Positions 17,015-25,537 of a stretch of DNA of 39,818 nt are shown one piece after another. The notes under the pieces were generated by a model, which made no database searches, was not told the DNA's origin, and saw only the letters and a list, made by a program, of their open reading frames with translations. Source of the stretch: Stanieria sp964562685 (GTDB lineage Bacteria; Cyanobacteriota; Cyanobacteriia; Cyanobacteriales; Xenococcaceae). Position numbers and translations under genes: made by a program. The stretch lies in NCBI GenBank assembly GCA_964562685.1, contig CAZLUP010000042.1, positions 1 through 39,818 on the forward strand, written 5' to 3'. Each line of letters begins with the position of its first letter. Position 1 is the stretch's first letter.

Positions 17015-17809
17015 TTAAGCATTTAGTGGTCTAATACTTAAATCCTGATAGAATTCTTGCTGAGATAACTCTACTTTCGATTGAGAAGAAAGCAATAATA
17101 AAGCCCAAAAAATTCCTGCTCGTTCTGAAGTCGGATGGTTTTCGTGGGAGTGAGTTTCTCTGTGGTGATCACTATTTTGCCAGCAGTGTACAAGTTGCTC
17201 CCAATCAATGTAATTTTGTTGAGGGAATAATTGCGGTAAATTACGATACAGGAATTGTTCGAGTTGAATTGCCAATTCAGTTAAATTTTCATTGTGAGCT
17301 AATTGTGCGATCGCACGCATTGCCTCTTGACGGGAACGAGAAGAGCGACGAGGTGTCGAGTTGGGAGTAACAGCGACAGCTTCTAGTTCGGCAGCAATAT
17401 GTTCTAGTTGTTCGATTAATTCTTGTAAAGTAACACGGCGAGTCCGAACTGGGGCAGCAGCAGAACGTCGTTTGAGATGATCTTCTAAATTAAGGGGTAG
17501 ACGGCGATTAGTTTCTGCTAAAGCAAATTCTTCTTCTTCCAAACTTTCTAGAATCTCTAACTCTGGTTCTTGCAATAATTGTAGAGTTTCCGCTTTGAGT
17601 AAAACTAACATCGATGCCCAAACAAAAGCTTGACCAGATTGAGGTAAATTTGCCTCTACTTGGTTAGCATCCAGAGAATCATTCAGACCTAATTCTCCTA
17701 AAAAACGGTCAATAATATCAATTACAGGAACATCCCACGGATTAATTTCTCCATTTTCCGCCAATTCAATAATTTTTGCGATCGCTTCGTGAGCAGGAGT
17801 GATAGCCAT
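17015..17809 (-). CDS. scpA: Segregation and condensation protein A
   Basis: A 264-residue ScpA kleisin. The N-terminal part AIAKIIELAENGEINPWDVPVIDIIDRFLGEL (about 8-40) binds the SMC neck, and the helical SGQAFVWASMLVLLKAETL follows. An acidic stretch (about 83-97) and an Arg-rich middle follow, and the C-terminal winged-helix part AGIFWALLLLSSQSKVELSQQEFYQDLSIRPL binds the SMC head. With SMC and ScpB it forms condensin, which compacts and separates chromosomes. scpB is not adjacent. It is divergent from holB (64-base gap) and upstream of the NDP-sugar gene, with which it may be co-transcribed. Confidence 0.9.
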   Translation of the reverse strand: MAITPAHEAIAKIIELAENGEINPWDVPVIDIIDRFLGELGLNDSLDANQVEANLPQSGQAFVWASMLVLLKAETLQLLQEPELEILESLEEEEFALAETNRRLPLNLEDHLKRRSAAAPVRTRRVTLQELIEQLEHIAAELEAVAVTPNSTPRRSSRSRQEAMRAIAQLAHNENLTELAIQLEQFLYRNLPQLFPQQNYIDWEQLVHCWQNSDHHRETHSHENHPTSERAGIFWALLLLSSQSKVELSQQEFYQDLSIRPLNA

Positions 17810-17873
17810 TCGTTACCATAATGAGCGATTTAGCTATAAGTATATAAAAGGCTTTTCCATCTGTCCCTAAAAT

Positions 17874-18824
17874 ATGAATCCTTTTGCTAATTTAATCGGT
17901 CAATCTCAAGCTGTAGACTTACTGCAACGAGCAATTCAACTGAGACGCATTGCACCTGCTTATTTATTTGTCGGTGCAGATGGGATTGGTAAAAGTATAG
18001 CTGCTGCAAGTTTTGCTCAATTATTGCTCAGTCTAGATGCACCAGAACACAAACAAAATTTACTACCAAAACGAATTCAAAATCGTAATCATCCCGATTT
18101 GTTGTGGGTAGAACCTACTTATTTGGAAAAAGGAGAATTAATTAGTAATCAAGAAGCATTAGCCAGAGGATTAAAGAGAAAAAGCCCACCGCAAATTCGG
18201 ATTGAGCAAATTCGGTCGATTACCGAGTTTTTAAGCCGTCCTCCTCTGGAAGCTCAACGTTTATTAGTGGTGATTGAATCGGCTCAAACTATTGGAGAAG
18301 CAGCAGCCAATGCTTTGTTAAAAACCTTAGAAGAGCCTGGAAAAGCTACTATTGTGATGATCGCAGTCAATCCAGATGCTTTACTGCCTACTTTAGTTTC
18401 TCGTTGTCAGTGTATTCCTTTTGCGCGTTTATCCACCAATAACTTACAAAAAGTGTTGCAACAGCAAGGCTATCAAGAAATTATTGAACATCCAGAAATT
18501 CTAGCTTTAGCACAAGGAAGTCCAGGAACAGCGATCGCAACTTGGCAGCAATGGCAAACAATCTCTCCCCAGTTACGTCAGCAACTCAGAAAACTGCCTA
18601 CCAATTCTCTAGAAGCATTAAATCTAGCTCGCGCAATCGACCAAGAATTAGATACTCAAGCTCAGATTTGGTTAGTAGATTATTTACAATATTATTATTG
18701 GCATCTTCAACTCAGACCAGAATTAGTTAAACAATGGGAAAAAGCTCGTCAATATCTTCTTGGTTATGTTCAACCCCGTCTAGTTTGGGAATGTATTTTT
18801 TTACAATTAGCTAATCAGAATTAA
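17874..18824 (+). CDS. holB: DNA polymerase III delta' subunit
   Basis: A 316-residue clamp-loader AAA+ protein. MNPFANLIGQSQAVDLLQRAI and the P-loop GADGIGKS (34-41) open the ATPase module, PPQIRIEQIRSITEFLSRPP (about 103-122) and ANALLKTLEEPGKATIVMIAVNPDALLPTLVSRCQ (about 145-179, with the SRC sensor motif) are typical of delta'. The usual zinc-binding cysteine cluster of DnaX/delta' is missing from about residues 50-80. It loads the sliding clamp onto DNA together with tau/gamma and delta. It stands alone on the plus strand and ends four bases before a convergent small-protein gene. Confidence 0.92.
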   Translation: MNPFANLIGQSQAVDLLQRAIQLRRIAPAYLFVGADGIGKSIAAASFAQLLLSLDAPEHKQNLLPKRIQNRNHPDLLWVEPTYLEKGELISNQEALARGLKRKSPPQIRIEQIRSITEFLSRPPLEAQRLLVVIESAQTIGEAAANALLKTLEEPGKATIVMIAVNPDALLPTLVSRCQCIPFARLSTNNLQKVLQQQGYQEIIEHPEILALAQGSPGTAIATWQQWQTISPQLRQQLRKLPTNSLEALNLARAIDQELDTQAQIWLVDYLQYYYWHLQLRPELVKQWEKARQYLLGYVQPRLVWECIFLQLANQN

Positions 18825-18828
18825 AAAA

Positions 18829-18957
18829 TTAATTAGGTTGTTCTTGAACTATTTGAACTTGTTTACGACTTTCTAAATGATGGTAGTAAGACAAGCTTGC
18901 TAATATAAAACCAACTAAAATCACAAGAGCAGAAAAAATTGCAGCCCGTTCAAACAT
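18829..18957 (-). CDS. Small single-span membrane protein (42 residues)
   Basis: An ATG at 18957 opens a 42-codon frame. It starts MFERAAIFSALVILVGFILA, one hydrophobic helix of about 16-18 residues after a short charged start, then SLSYYHHLESRKQVQIVQEQPN, a polar tail. The size and layout resemble cyanobacterial small membrane proteins that attach to photosynthetic or other membrane complexes, but I do not recognise the family. It converges on holB with a four-base gap. The call rests on codon structure and the clear membrane helix. Confidence 0.6.
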   Translation of the reverse strand: MFERAAIFSALVILVGFILASLSYYHHLESRKQVQIVQEQPN

Positions 18958-19442
18958 GGGTTATTTTCCCTACGTACAATATCTTAATTTTTTATTAAAT
19001 TTATTAGGTTTGCCATTAGTTGTTTTACGGAAATTGGACAAATTGTCATCAATTTATCTCTGTGCTTCTACATATTTAAATATTTAGGCAACTTACTCTA
19101 ATGATTTGAGTCTTTAGACAATAATAAAATAGTTTTAATTGGATAGCGATCTCAGATGATTAAGTTAGAGCTAGTGCTAGAGACGTAAATTGCTATGTTG
19201 ATCCAGGGAGGGGAACATATCCGATTCAACTATCTAATATTTTTTGTCGCAAACAATTAATTTAGCTAATTTAAGCTGATAAATAGGTCTAAATCAGTAA
19301 AAATCAACAATAAATCTTTTTCTTAAGCAATTAAATCGTATTTAATTCTTTATACTCCGAAAAATAGCTGTATATTATGAAAAGACTAACTTTTACACCA
19401 GTAACAAGTAGCTGATAACTTGTGCTAAAGGAGTGAAATGTT
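18958..19442. other. 485-base gap upstream of the sulfatase
   Basis: No coding frame is convincing. At the right end, AAAGGAG (19427-19433) lies nine bases before the GTG start of the sulfatase. An ATG at 19438 between them opens only a four-codon frame ending TAA. A small ACAAGT/ACTTGT hairpin lies near 19405-19423. Nothing else is supported. Confidence 0.45.
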
Positions 19443-20984
19443 GTGCAACTAAATACACAACCCTCATTAATTCGATTTCTTTTGCTGAGTCTAACTGTTT
19501 GTTTGCTGATAACTACAATTAATTTTCCTATTTATCCCAATCTAGCAGCAGAGCGTCCTCCCAACATTTTATTTATTCTGACTGACGACCTTGATACGGC
19601 TTCTTTAGAGTATATGCCTCAAGTAAAATCTTTACTGATGGATGGAGGTTCTAGCTTTAGTAATTATTTTGTTAATAATTCCCTTTGTTGCCCTTCCAGA
19701 GCCACCATACTACGGGGTCAATATGCCCATAACACTGGTGTTTTAACTAATAATAAAGCAGATGGTAGTTTTGTGGTCTTATACAAACGAAATTTGGAAG
19801 AGTCTACCATTGCTACTTGGTTAAAGCAAAAAAGTTATCGTACTGCTTTTATTGGTAAATATCTCAATCTTTATCCTTATACCTCAAAGATGAACTATGT
19901 GCCTCCTGGTTGGAATGAATGGGATAGTCCAGTTCATGGTAGTGCTTATGTGCAATATGACTATACCGTTAATGAGAATGGCAAATTAGTTCATTATGGC
20001 AATCAACCAGAAGATTATGGCACGGATGTCTATACCAATAAAGCCAAACAATTTATTACTCAAGCAGCTAAAAGCGATCAACCTTTTTTTCTATTTCTTT
20101 CTTATTATGCGCCTCATCAACCAGCAACCCCTGCGCCACGTCATCAAGAGCTTTTTCCTGATGCTCAAGTACCACGTACCCAAGCTTTTAACGAAACAGA
20201 TGTTAGTGATAAACCTCAGTATCTAAGTGAATTGCCTCTTCTAGACCGAGAGGAACAACAAAAGATTGATTACCTCTATCAAAAACGATTGCGATCGCTC
20301 CAGGCAGTAGATGAAGGTTTGGTTACTCTTTACAATACCCTTAAAGCTACTAATCAGCTAGATAATACTTATATCTTTTTTAGCTCAGATAATGGTTTCC
20401 ATCTTGGTCAACATCGTTTACCACCAGGTAAAGAAACTGCCTATGAAGAAGATATTCATTTACCTCTGTTAGTTAGAGGTCCCAATGTTCCTGCTGGGAA
20501 AGTTATTGAACCAATAGCAGGAAATGTTGACTTAGCACCAACTTGGGCAGATTTAGCAGGCGCACCTATTCCCGATTTTGTTGATGGTCGTTCTTTAGCT
20601 TCCTTGTTTGAACTTAAATTAAATTCGACATCCCCTCTTAACTTTTACCGACGTAAGTTGCGATCACTTTTTACTGATGGTTGGCGACGGGTTTTTCTGG
20701 TAGAACACTGGGTTAATCCTCACGTCACACCGATCATTCCCCAATATAGTGGTCTTCGCGGTTCTGATTACACCTATATTGAATATGTTAATGGCGAACG
20801 AGAACTTTATGACCTTAGACAAGACCCCGAACAATTACATAATTTAGCTCAACAAACTAATCCGAAACTGCTTGCTCACTATGCCCAACTTGTGCATCAA
20901 TTACGAAACTGTAAAGGAAAAAGCTGTCGAGTAGCAGAGTCTAGGAATTTGATTGATTTTAATCAAAACAATTTTAGACATTAA
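19443..20984 (+). CDS. Exported sulfatase (type I, formylglycine-dependent)
   Basis: A 513-residue sulfatase of the N-acetylglucosamine-6-sulfatase/arylsulfatase kind. GTG at 19443 is chosen because AAAGGAG lies at the right distance and the ATG at 19438 is closed at once. Residues 1-36 are a hydrophobic export signal ending LAA. ILFILTDDLD (42-51) holds the metal-binding Asp pair. CCPSR (82-86) is the C-x-P-x-R site whose Cys82 must be converted to formylglycine, and FSSDNGFHLGQH with the later metal Asp-Asn follows near 314-326. It would remove sulfate esters from extracellular polysaccharide in the periplasm or outside. No formylglycine-generating enzyme is in the window. It stands alone. 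Confidence 0.9.
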   Translation: MQLNTQPSLIRFLLLSLTVCLLITTINFPIYPNLAAERPPNILFILTDDLDTASLEYMPQVKSLLMDGGSSFSNYFVNNSLCCPSRATILRGQYAHNTGVLTNNKADGSFVVLYKRNLEESTIATWLKQKSYRTAFIGKYLNLYPYTSKMNYVPPGWNEWDSPVHGSAYVQYDYTVNENGKLVHYGNQPEDYGTDVYTNKAKQFITQAAKSDQPFFLFLSYYAPHQPATPAPRHQELFPDAQVPRTQAFNETDVSDKPQYLSELPLLDREEQQKIDYLYQKRLRSLQAVDEGLVTLYNTLKATNQLDNTYIFFSSDNGFHLGQHRLPPGKETAYEEDIHLPLLVRGPNVPAGKVIEPIAGNVDLAPTWADLAGAPIPDFVDGRSLASLFELKLNSTSPLNFYRRKLRSLFTDGWRRVFLVEHWVNPHVTPIIPQYSGLRGSDYTYIEYVNGERELYDLRQDPEQLHNLAQQTNPKLLAHYAQLVHQLRNCKGKSCRVAESRNLIDFNQNNFRH

Positions 20985-21192
20985 TTTTTGGTGAATGTTA
21001 CTGTTTACAAATCATTTCATGTATGGTATCTGTCTAAATCAAGAAAACCCTGAGTATATTTACTTATTTTTGATTATAAAAAATAACAGTTAAATAAATC
21101 ACGTATCAAAATTCTGAAAGAGCTAAAAAATTTTTTAACTCGATTCAAACTCTTCTGCATAATAAAAAATGACGTTATTGTTGTAACCGCTC

Positions 21193-21624
21193 ATGGGTGA
21201 AGCCAAACGACGCAAACAATTCGATCCTGCTTATGGAAAACTTCCCCTTTTGACCTCAGAAGGACAAAAAGAAAAACATTTTGCCCAATTATTAGATGAG
21301 TTGTTTTCTAAGTTTGATAGCGAAATCAAACAACTAGCCGAAGCAGATTCAATTAATGAAGATTACGATCGCATTAAAGAAGAGTTGGCAACTTGGTTAA
21401 ATAATCGATTAAATCAATATCGCAAGAGCGATCGCAGTTTACTAGCTACTTCTTTGGTTTCTTTTTGGGCAGAAATGATCCAGCAAAATCAAACTAGTCC
21501 CGTCTTACTCAAATGTATGTCAGAGGTTTTACTGCCATTTTTACCACCAGAAAAAATTACTTCTCTGCTTCAGATTATCAAAGACATTGATGCAGAATTA
21601 ACCAGTAGATCAATTGAAGTCTGA
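21193..21624 (+). CDS. Hypothetical protein with MGEAKRRK N-terminus
   Basis: A 143-residue soluble protein starting MGEAKRRKQFDPAYGK, a basic N-terminal motif shared by several otherwise unrelated short cyanobacterial proteins. The rest is mostly predicted helix: EKHFAQLLDELFSKFDSEIKQLAEAD and EELATWLNNRLNQYR, with a final hydrophobic helix EVLLPFLPPEKITSLLQIIKDIDAEL. It has no cysteine pairs or obvious catalytic residues. It converges with lysC and is separated from it by repeats. I do not recognise a function. Confidence 0.7.
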   Translation: MGEAKRRKQFDPAYGKLPLLTSEGQKEKHFAQLLDELFSKFDSEIKQLAEADSINEDYDRIKEELATWLNNRLNQYRKSDRSLLATSLVSFWAEMIQQNQTSPVLLKCMSEVLLPFLPPEKITSLLQIIKDIDAELTSRSIEV

Positions 21625-21640
21625 ATTTCAAATAGTTGAT

Positions 21641-21661
21641 AACTGTTAACTGGTAACTGAT
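21641..21661. repeat. Degenerate heptamer tandem repeat (AACTGNT-type)
   Basis: AACTGTT, AACTGGT and AACTGAT follow each other in three steps of seven bases. It lies just before the palindrome at 21666. Confidence 0.6.
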
Positions 21662-21665
21662 GTAC

Positions 21666-21685
21666 AGACGCGAAATTTCGCGTCT
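21666..21685. repeat. Perfect 20-base palindrome between convergent genes
   Basis: AGACGCGAAATTTCGCGTCT is a perfect palindrome. Variants of this sequence flanked by GTAG/CTAC are widely dispersed in cyanobacterial genomes. It could act as a two-way transcription block between the 21193 gene and lysC, but no T run follows. Confidence 0.8.
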
Positions 21686-21688
21686 CTA

Positions 21689-21723
21689 CTGGTCACTGGT
21701 CACTGGTCACTGGTCACTGGTCA
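21689..21723. repeat. Heptamer tandem repeat (CTGGTCA x5)
   Basis: Five perfect copies of CTGGTCA, ending five bases before the lysC stop codon on the opposite strand. A typical cyanobacterial STRR and prone to slippage. Confidence 0.9.
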
Positions 21724-21728
21724 CTGCT

Positions 21729-23537
21729 TTAAGCAGGAACTTCGATTTGATTTTCTCCTGCCAAATCAAAAGCATCATGAACAACTTTTAAAGCTTTGAC
21801 ACCCTCAGACTCGGCAACCACACAACTAATTTTGATTTCTGAAGTAGTAATCATCTGGATATTAATTTTTTCTTTAGCTAAGGCAGCAAAAAATTTCGCT
21901 GCTACACCTGGTTGTCCGATCATTCCAGCACCAACAATACTAACTTTTGCGATCGCAGGATCGATCAAAACTTCACCACAACCAGTTTCTTTAGCTAATT
22001 TTTCTAAAACTCGACCGGCTTCTTCTGCATCTGCTTGGGCTAGAGTAAAGGCAATATCGCGAGTAGCCACACCATCGACAATGCGACAACGTTGAGATTG
22101 AATAATCATATCAACACTGATATTTTTCTTGGCGAGTAAACCAAAGATTTTAGCTGCCATCCCAGGACGATCCGGAACGTGCCGAATTGCCAAACGGGCT
22201 TGTTTTTGGTCTAAAGCTACACCTCGAACGGCTGGTTGGGGAGTAGCGGAATTGTTTTTGACTACAGGTAAAGGAGAATTATCAATCTCAAAAGCCTGAC
22301 ACAAAGCGGTTAAAGCGCGATCGCAATCTTTTGCTTCAATCACACAACTGACTTTGACTTCTGAAGTAGAGATCATCAGAAGATTGATTCCTGCATCAGC
22401 AAGGGTTTGGAACATCTTAGCAGCAATACCAGGACGACCAATCATTCCTGCCCCAGAAATAGCAACTTTAGCAATAGTTGAATCTACCATTACTTCTGCT
22501 TCTTCGGTTGACTTTGGTTGAGAACGAAGAGAAGGGGCAATTGCTTCTGCGACGGCTTCGGCTTTAGTTAAAAGCTTTTTAACGACAGTAAAAGCAATAT
22601 CGTTACTGTTACCTTCATGAATGGATTGAATAATTAGATCGACATCGACATCCTGACGGGCAATTTCCCCAAACAAGCTAGCAGCTACCCCTGGACGGTC
22701 TGGTACTCTCAGTAAAGCTACTTTGGCTTGGTCAGTATCTAAAGCTACTGCGTCTACTGCTTTGGTCAGTTCCAAACCTTCTAAGGAACGGGGTTGCGGT
22801 AAAGGAGAAATGACTCTTGTTCCTTCCGCATCACTCCAACTAGATAATACTACTAAAGGAACGCCATAGTTACGGGCAATTTCTACCGCACGGGGATGGA
22901 GAACTTTTGCACCCAAACTTGCCAACTCCAGCATCTCATCGGCAGTAATTTCATCCATCAATTGGGCTTGAGGAACAAGACGAGGATCGGTAGTCAGGAT
23001 ACCTGGGACATCAGTATAAATCTCACAGCGATTTGCTTTTAAGGAAGCTGCCAAAGCCACCGCCGAAGTATCCGATCCGCCCCTACCTAAAGTGGTAATT
23101 TCTAAATCCTGACTTTGACTAATCCCTTGAAATCCTGCTACTACAACAACTTCACCCGCATCAAGATGACGTTGTACCCGTTCGGTTTTAATTTGTAAAA
23201 TTCTGGCACGACTATGTTCAGCTTCCGTGACAATTCCTACCTGTGCGCCAGTCAGGGAAACGGCTGGTTGTCCTAACTCCTGTAAAGCCATACTCAAAAG
23301 AGCGATCGAAACCTGTTCCCCCGTGGATAACAACATATCCATTTCACGACGACAGGGATTGGTAGAAATCTCTCTGGCTAAATTAACTAAAGTATCGGTG
23401 GTTTTCCCCATTGCCGAGACAACTACCACTAAGCTGTTACCCTTTTGAACAGTTTGATGTATTCGTTGCGCTACCGCTTTAATTCGTTCGACCGAACCAA
23501 CCGAAGTACCCCCATATTTTTGGACTACTAATGCCAT
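21729..23537 (-). CDS. lysC: Aspartate kinase with four ACT domains
   Basis: A 602-residue aspartokinase, which phosphorylates aspartate as the first step to lysine, threonine, methionine and isoleucine. The catalytic part (1-~245) opens with LVVQKYGGTSVGSVERIK, has VVVAGFQGISQ and TTLGRGGSDTSAVALAASL (about 147-166), then YTDVPGILTTDPR. The C-terminal half holds two pairs of ACT domains (about 265-420 and 440-600), seen as repeated VALLRVPDRPGVAASLF / AKVAISGAGMIGRPGIAAKMF and again RLAIRHVPDRPGMAAKIF / AKVSIVGAGMIGQPGVAAKFF. Most bacteria have one pair; the doubled pair is characteristic of cyanobacteria and suggests allosteric control by lysine and threonine together. It stands alone on the minus strand. 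Confidence 0.95.
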   Translation of the reverse strand: MALVVQKYGGTSVGSVERIKAVAQRIHQTVQKGNSLVVVVSAMGKTTDTLVNLAREISTNPCRREMDMLLSTGEQVSIALLSMALQELGQPAVSLTGAQVGIVTEAEHSRARILQIKTERVQRHLDAGEVVVVAGFQGISQSQDLEITTLGRGGSDTSAVALAASLKANRCEIYTDVPGILTTDPRLVPQAQLMDEITADEMLELASLGAKVLHPRAVEIARNYGVPLVVLSSWSDAEGTRVISPLPQPRSLEGLELTKAVDAVALDTDQAKVALLRVPDRPGVAASLFGEIARQDVDVDLIIQSIHEGNSNDIAFTVVKKLLTKAEAVAEAIAPSLRSQPKSTEEAEVMVDSTIAKVAISGAGMIGRPGIAAKMFQTLADAGINLLMISTSEVKVSCVIEAKDCDRALTALCQAFEIDNSPLPVVKNNSATPQPAVRGVALDQKQARLAIRHVPDRPGMAAKIFGLLAKKNISVDMIIQSQRCRIVDGVATRDIAFTLAQADAEEAGRVLEKLAKETGCGEVLIDPAIAKVSIVGAGMIGQPGVAAKFFAALAKEKINIQMITTSEIKISCVVAESEGVKALKVVHDAFDLAGENQIEVPA

Positions 23538-23774
23538 GATCTTTTTCTCCCCGACCTACTGCAAGCATCGCCGATCATATCAAATCTGGAAGGGATTAAG
23601 TAATTTTTTGTTGGATTAATGGGTTTTAGACAGGAGTTAAAAATTTATAGCGATCGCCAGATAAAAATTAGGTAGTCTACGATCTTCAGACTTGATAGCA
23701 ACTGTACCTTAAAATCTAGTCAATCCTAAATTCACCAGAAAACTAAACAACCCATTCAAGACTGAGTTTTATTA

Positions 23775-24158
23775 CTAACGAATACTTTTCACAGAAACAT
23801 CAATCTCAAGCTCCAACCAAGCCTTATCAGCGGTTAGTACAGGTAGACTTCTACTCTTAGCTAAAGCCAAACAAGCGCGATCTCCTAAAGACAATCCGAG
23901 AGACTTACAATCAGGATAGAGATATCCTGCGATTAATCCCTGCTCTCGATCAAAAGGCACAACCTCAATAGGAAAAGCAGCTAAAGCTTCTTTAATCGTT
24001 TCAGGAGGTACGGAGTTACGAGCCAAATACGTTGCTACTTCTGCCAGATTTACTGTCGATATTAGAGCCTCATTTAAAGACTGTTCGCCCACTTCCGAAC
24101 CAGGCTCTTGGCGCAAAATCGCAATCAGCACCGAACCATCAAAAACAATAGGCGACAT
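23775..24158 (-). CDS. vapC: PIN-domain toxin (VapC type)
   Basis: A 127-residue PIN ribonuclease with all four acidic residues of the family in place: D7 in IVFDGSVLIA, E40 in NLAEVATYL, D93 in LGDRACLALA and D111 in TADKAWLEL. VapC toxins cut specific tRNA or rRNA sites when free of antitoxin. Its ATG overlaps the antitoxin stop as TAATG at 24158, so translation is coupled and the antitoxin is made first. Length is normal. The pair looks intact. The RNA target cannot be read from the sequence. Confidence 0.9.
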   Translation of the reverse strand: MSPIVFDGSVLIAILRQEPGSEVGEQSLNEALISTVNLAEVATYLARNSVPPETIKEALAAFPIEVVPFDREQGLIAGYLYPDCKSLGLSLGDRACLALAKSRSLPVLTADKAWLELEIDVSVKSIR

Positions 24159-24433
24159 TAAGTTTCCTCACCCGATCCTAAATCTTGCTCTTCCCGTTTT
24201 CCTTCTTCTCGTCGCCACTGAAGAAAATTATCGACAGAGGATTCCGTTGACCGCAAGTAAGGTTGAACCAAATTACGAGCATGAGCTAAAGCTTGCTGAG
24301 TAGTAATAATTTTCAACTCTCCATTTTCCTGGCGAATTGTCAAAATATCCCCTTCCACTATCTGAAATTGCTTGCGAATTTCAATTGGAATAGTTATACG
24401 ACCAGCTTTATGTACTTCTGCTTTATAGTCCAT
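24158..24433 (-). CDS. vapB: AbrB/SpoVT-type antitoxin (VapB-like)
   Basis: A 91-residue protein with the swapped-hairpin AbrB DNA-binding fold at 1-50: MDYKAEVHKAGRITIPIEIRKQF then VEGDILTIRQENGELKII. The remainder, with the acidic end REEGKREEQDLGSGEET, is likely the toxin-binding part that covers the PIN active site. It is the first gene of the pair. A GTACAA/TTGTAC inverted repeat about 30-50 bases upstream is a candidate site for autoregulation by the VapBC complex. Confidence 0.85.
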   Translation of the reverse strand: MDYKAEVHKAGRITIPIEIRKQFQIVEGDILTIRQENGELKIITTQQALAHARNLVQPYLRSTESSVDNFLQWRREEGKREEQDLGSGEET

Positions 24434-24463
24434 TTTTTGTTAATCTCCATTTTCTTATCATAT

Positions 24464-24483
24464 GTACAAAAATAATATTGTAC
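24464..24483. promoter_or_regulatory. Candidate operator upstream of the vapBC pair
   Basis: GTACAA (24464-24469) and TTGTAC (24478-24483) form an inverted repeat with an eight-base AT spacer, 31 bases upstream of the antitoxin ATG. This is the usual place for binding by an AbrB-type antitoxin dimer. Assignment is by position and symmetry only. Confidence 0.5.
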
Positions 24484-24562
24484 TCAATAGAAAAATGTTA
24501 AAAATTCTAATTATCGTCTAGAGAAAATTTCTCTAAAAAATTAGATAGTTAGCGCGCAGAGA

Positions 24563-25315
24563 ATGAACGATCTACACACTTGTTACGAACAAATAGTCAA
24601 TCTGCTTAGATCAGATGCTGAGACTTTTGAATCAGTTGAGCTTGTTGAGCAATATCGTCAGTTTTGGCGACCAGATAATGTGCGCGTAGTTATACTAGCC
24701 GAATCTCATGTATTCACATCAAAATCTGATCGTAATTACAGAATTAAGGAAATAGATGGATTATCTGGATATCCAAATCAATATGCCAGGTTTGTATATT
24801 GTCTTGCCTATGGTGAAAATTCATTAATAGAAGGAGACCATCCATCTAAGGATGGAACTCCACATTTCTGGAAAATATTCTTCAGTTGCGAAAATGAAAT
24901 TTTATCAAACGAATCATTTGCTCCTATTCTAAAAAAGAACAACTCGACACAGCAACGAATCCGAAACAAAGTTCAATTATTACAATCTTTGCAAACTAAT
25001 GGAATATGGCTTGTCGATGCGAGCATTGTGGCTTTATATAACAAAGGCAAAAAACTTAAAAAGATGAATCAAATTATTCAAGTTTCTTGGTCAAATTATA
25101 CCCGAAGTGTCATTGAAGAAGCCAGACCTGATTACGTAATAGTGGTGGGCAAGGGAGTAGCAAATGTTGTAGAGCAAGAGCTTAAAAAAATCATGAAAAA
25201 AAACTACTCTGTTATCGCTCAACCAAATGCACATTTATCCTCAGAACAGCACTTAAATAATTTCAAAACATACAGATCAATAATTAAGAAAATTTCTGAT
25301 AGCGATCGCGCTTAA
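24563..25315 (+). CDS. Protein resembling the uracil-DNA glycosylase fold, with altered active-site motifs
   Basis: A 250-residue soluble protein with no firm family call. The order of motifs follows the uracil-DNA glycosylase superfamily: NVRVVILAESHVFTS (39-53) where glycosylases have VVILGQDPY, then NGIWLVDASIVALYN (146-160) like the conserved core strand, RPDYVIVVGKGVANVV (188-203) like the 'WG.A' strand, and VIAQPNAHLSS (217-227) where they have NPHPS. The catalytic Asp of GQDPY is replaced by Glu-Ser-His, so normal uracil removal is doubtful, though some superfamily members use other residues. Its 5' end is 129 bases from the divergent vapBC pair. Fold assignment is inference from motif pattern. 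Confidence 0.5.
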   Translation: MNDLHTCYEQIVNLLRSDAETFESVELVEQYRQFWRPDNVRVVILAESHVFTSKSDRNYRIKEIDGLSGYPNQYARFVYCLAYGENSLIEGDHPSKDGTPHFWKIFFSCENEILSNESFAPILKKNNSTQQRIRNKVQLLQSLQTNGIWLVDASIVALYNKGKKLKKMNQIIQVSWSNYTRSVIEEARPDYVIVVGKGVANVVEQELKKIMKKNYSVIAQPNAHLSSEQHLNNFKTYRSIIKKISDSDRA

Positions 25316-25537
25316 TCATCAAGATCCTGATATTCAACCACTTTTTCAAACCTTACTTAACAATATAGAAGAAGTACAAAAATTATCAGGACAATTAATC
25401 TGAAAATAATTACTTATATAAAAAAAATTATAAAAATTGTCGGTTCGCTTGGTGCGATCGCTTTAAGCAAAAATCTAACATGAAAAATCAGTCGAAATTG
25501 GTTAAATTAAAGATGTTTGTTTAATCTTTCTGCATTA

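Noticed and set aside
19996..20226. Plus-strand 76-codon frame inside the sulfatase
   Set aside because: Out-of-frame shadow of a clear sulfatase region with conserved motifs.
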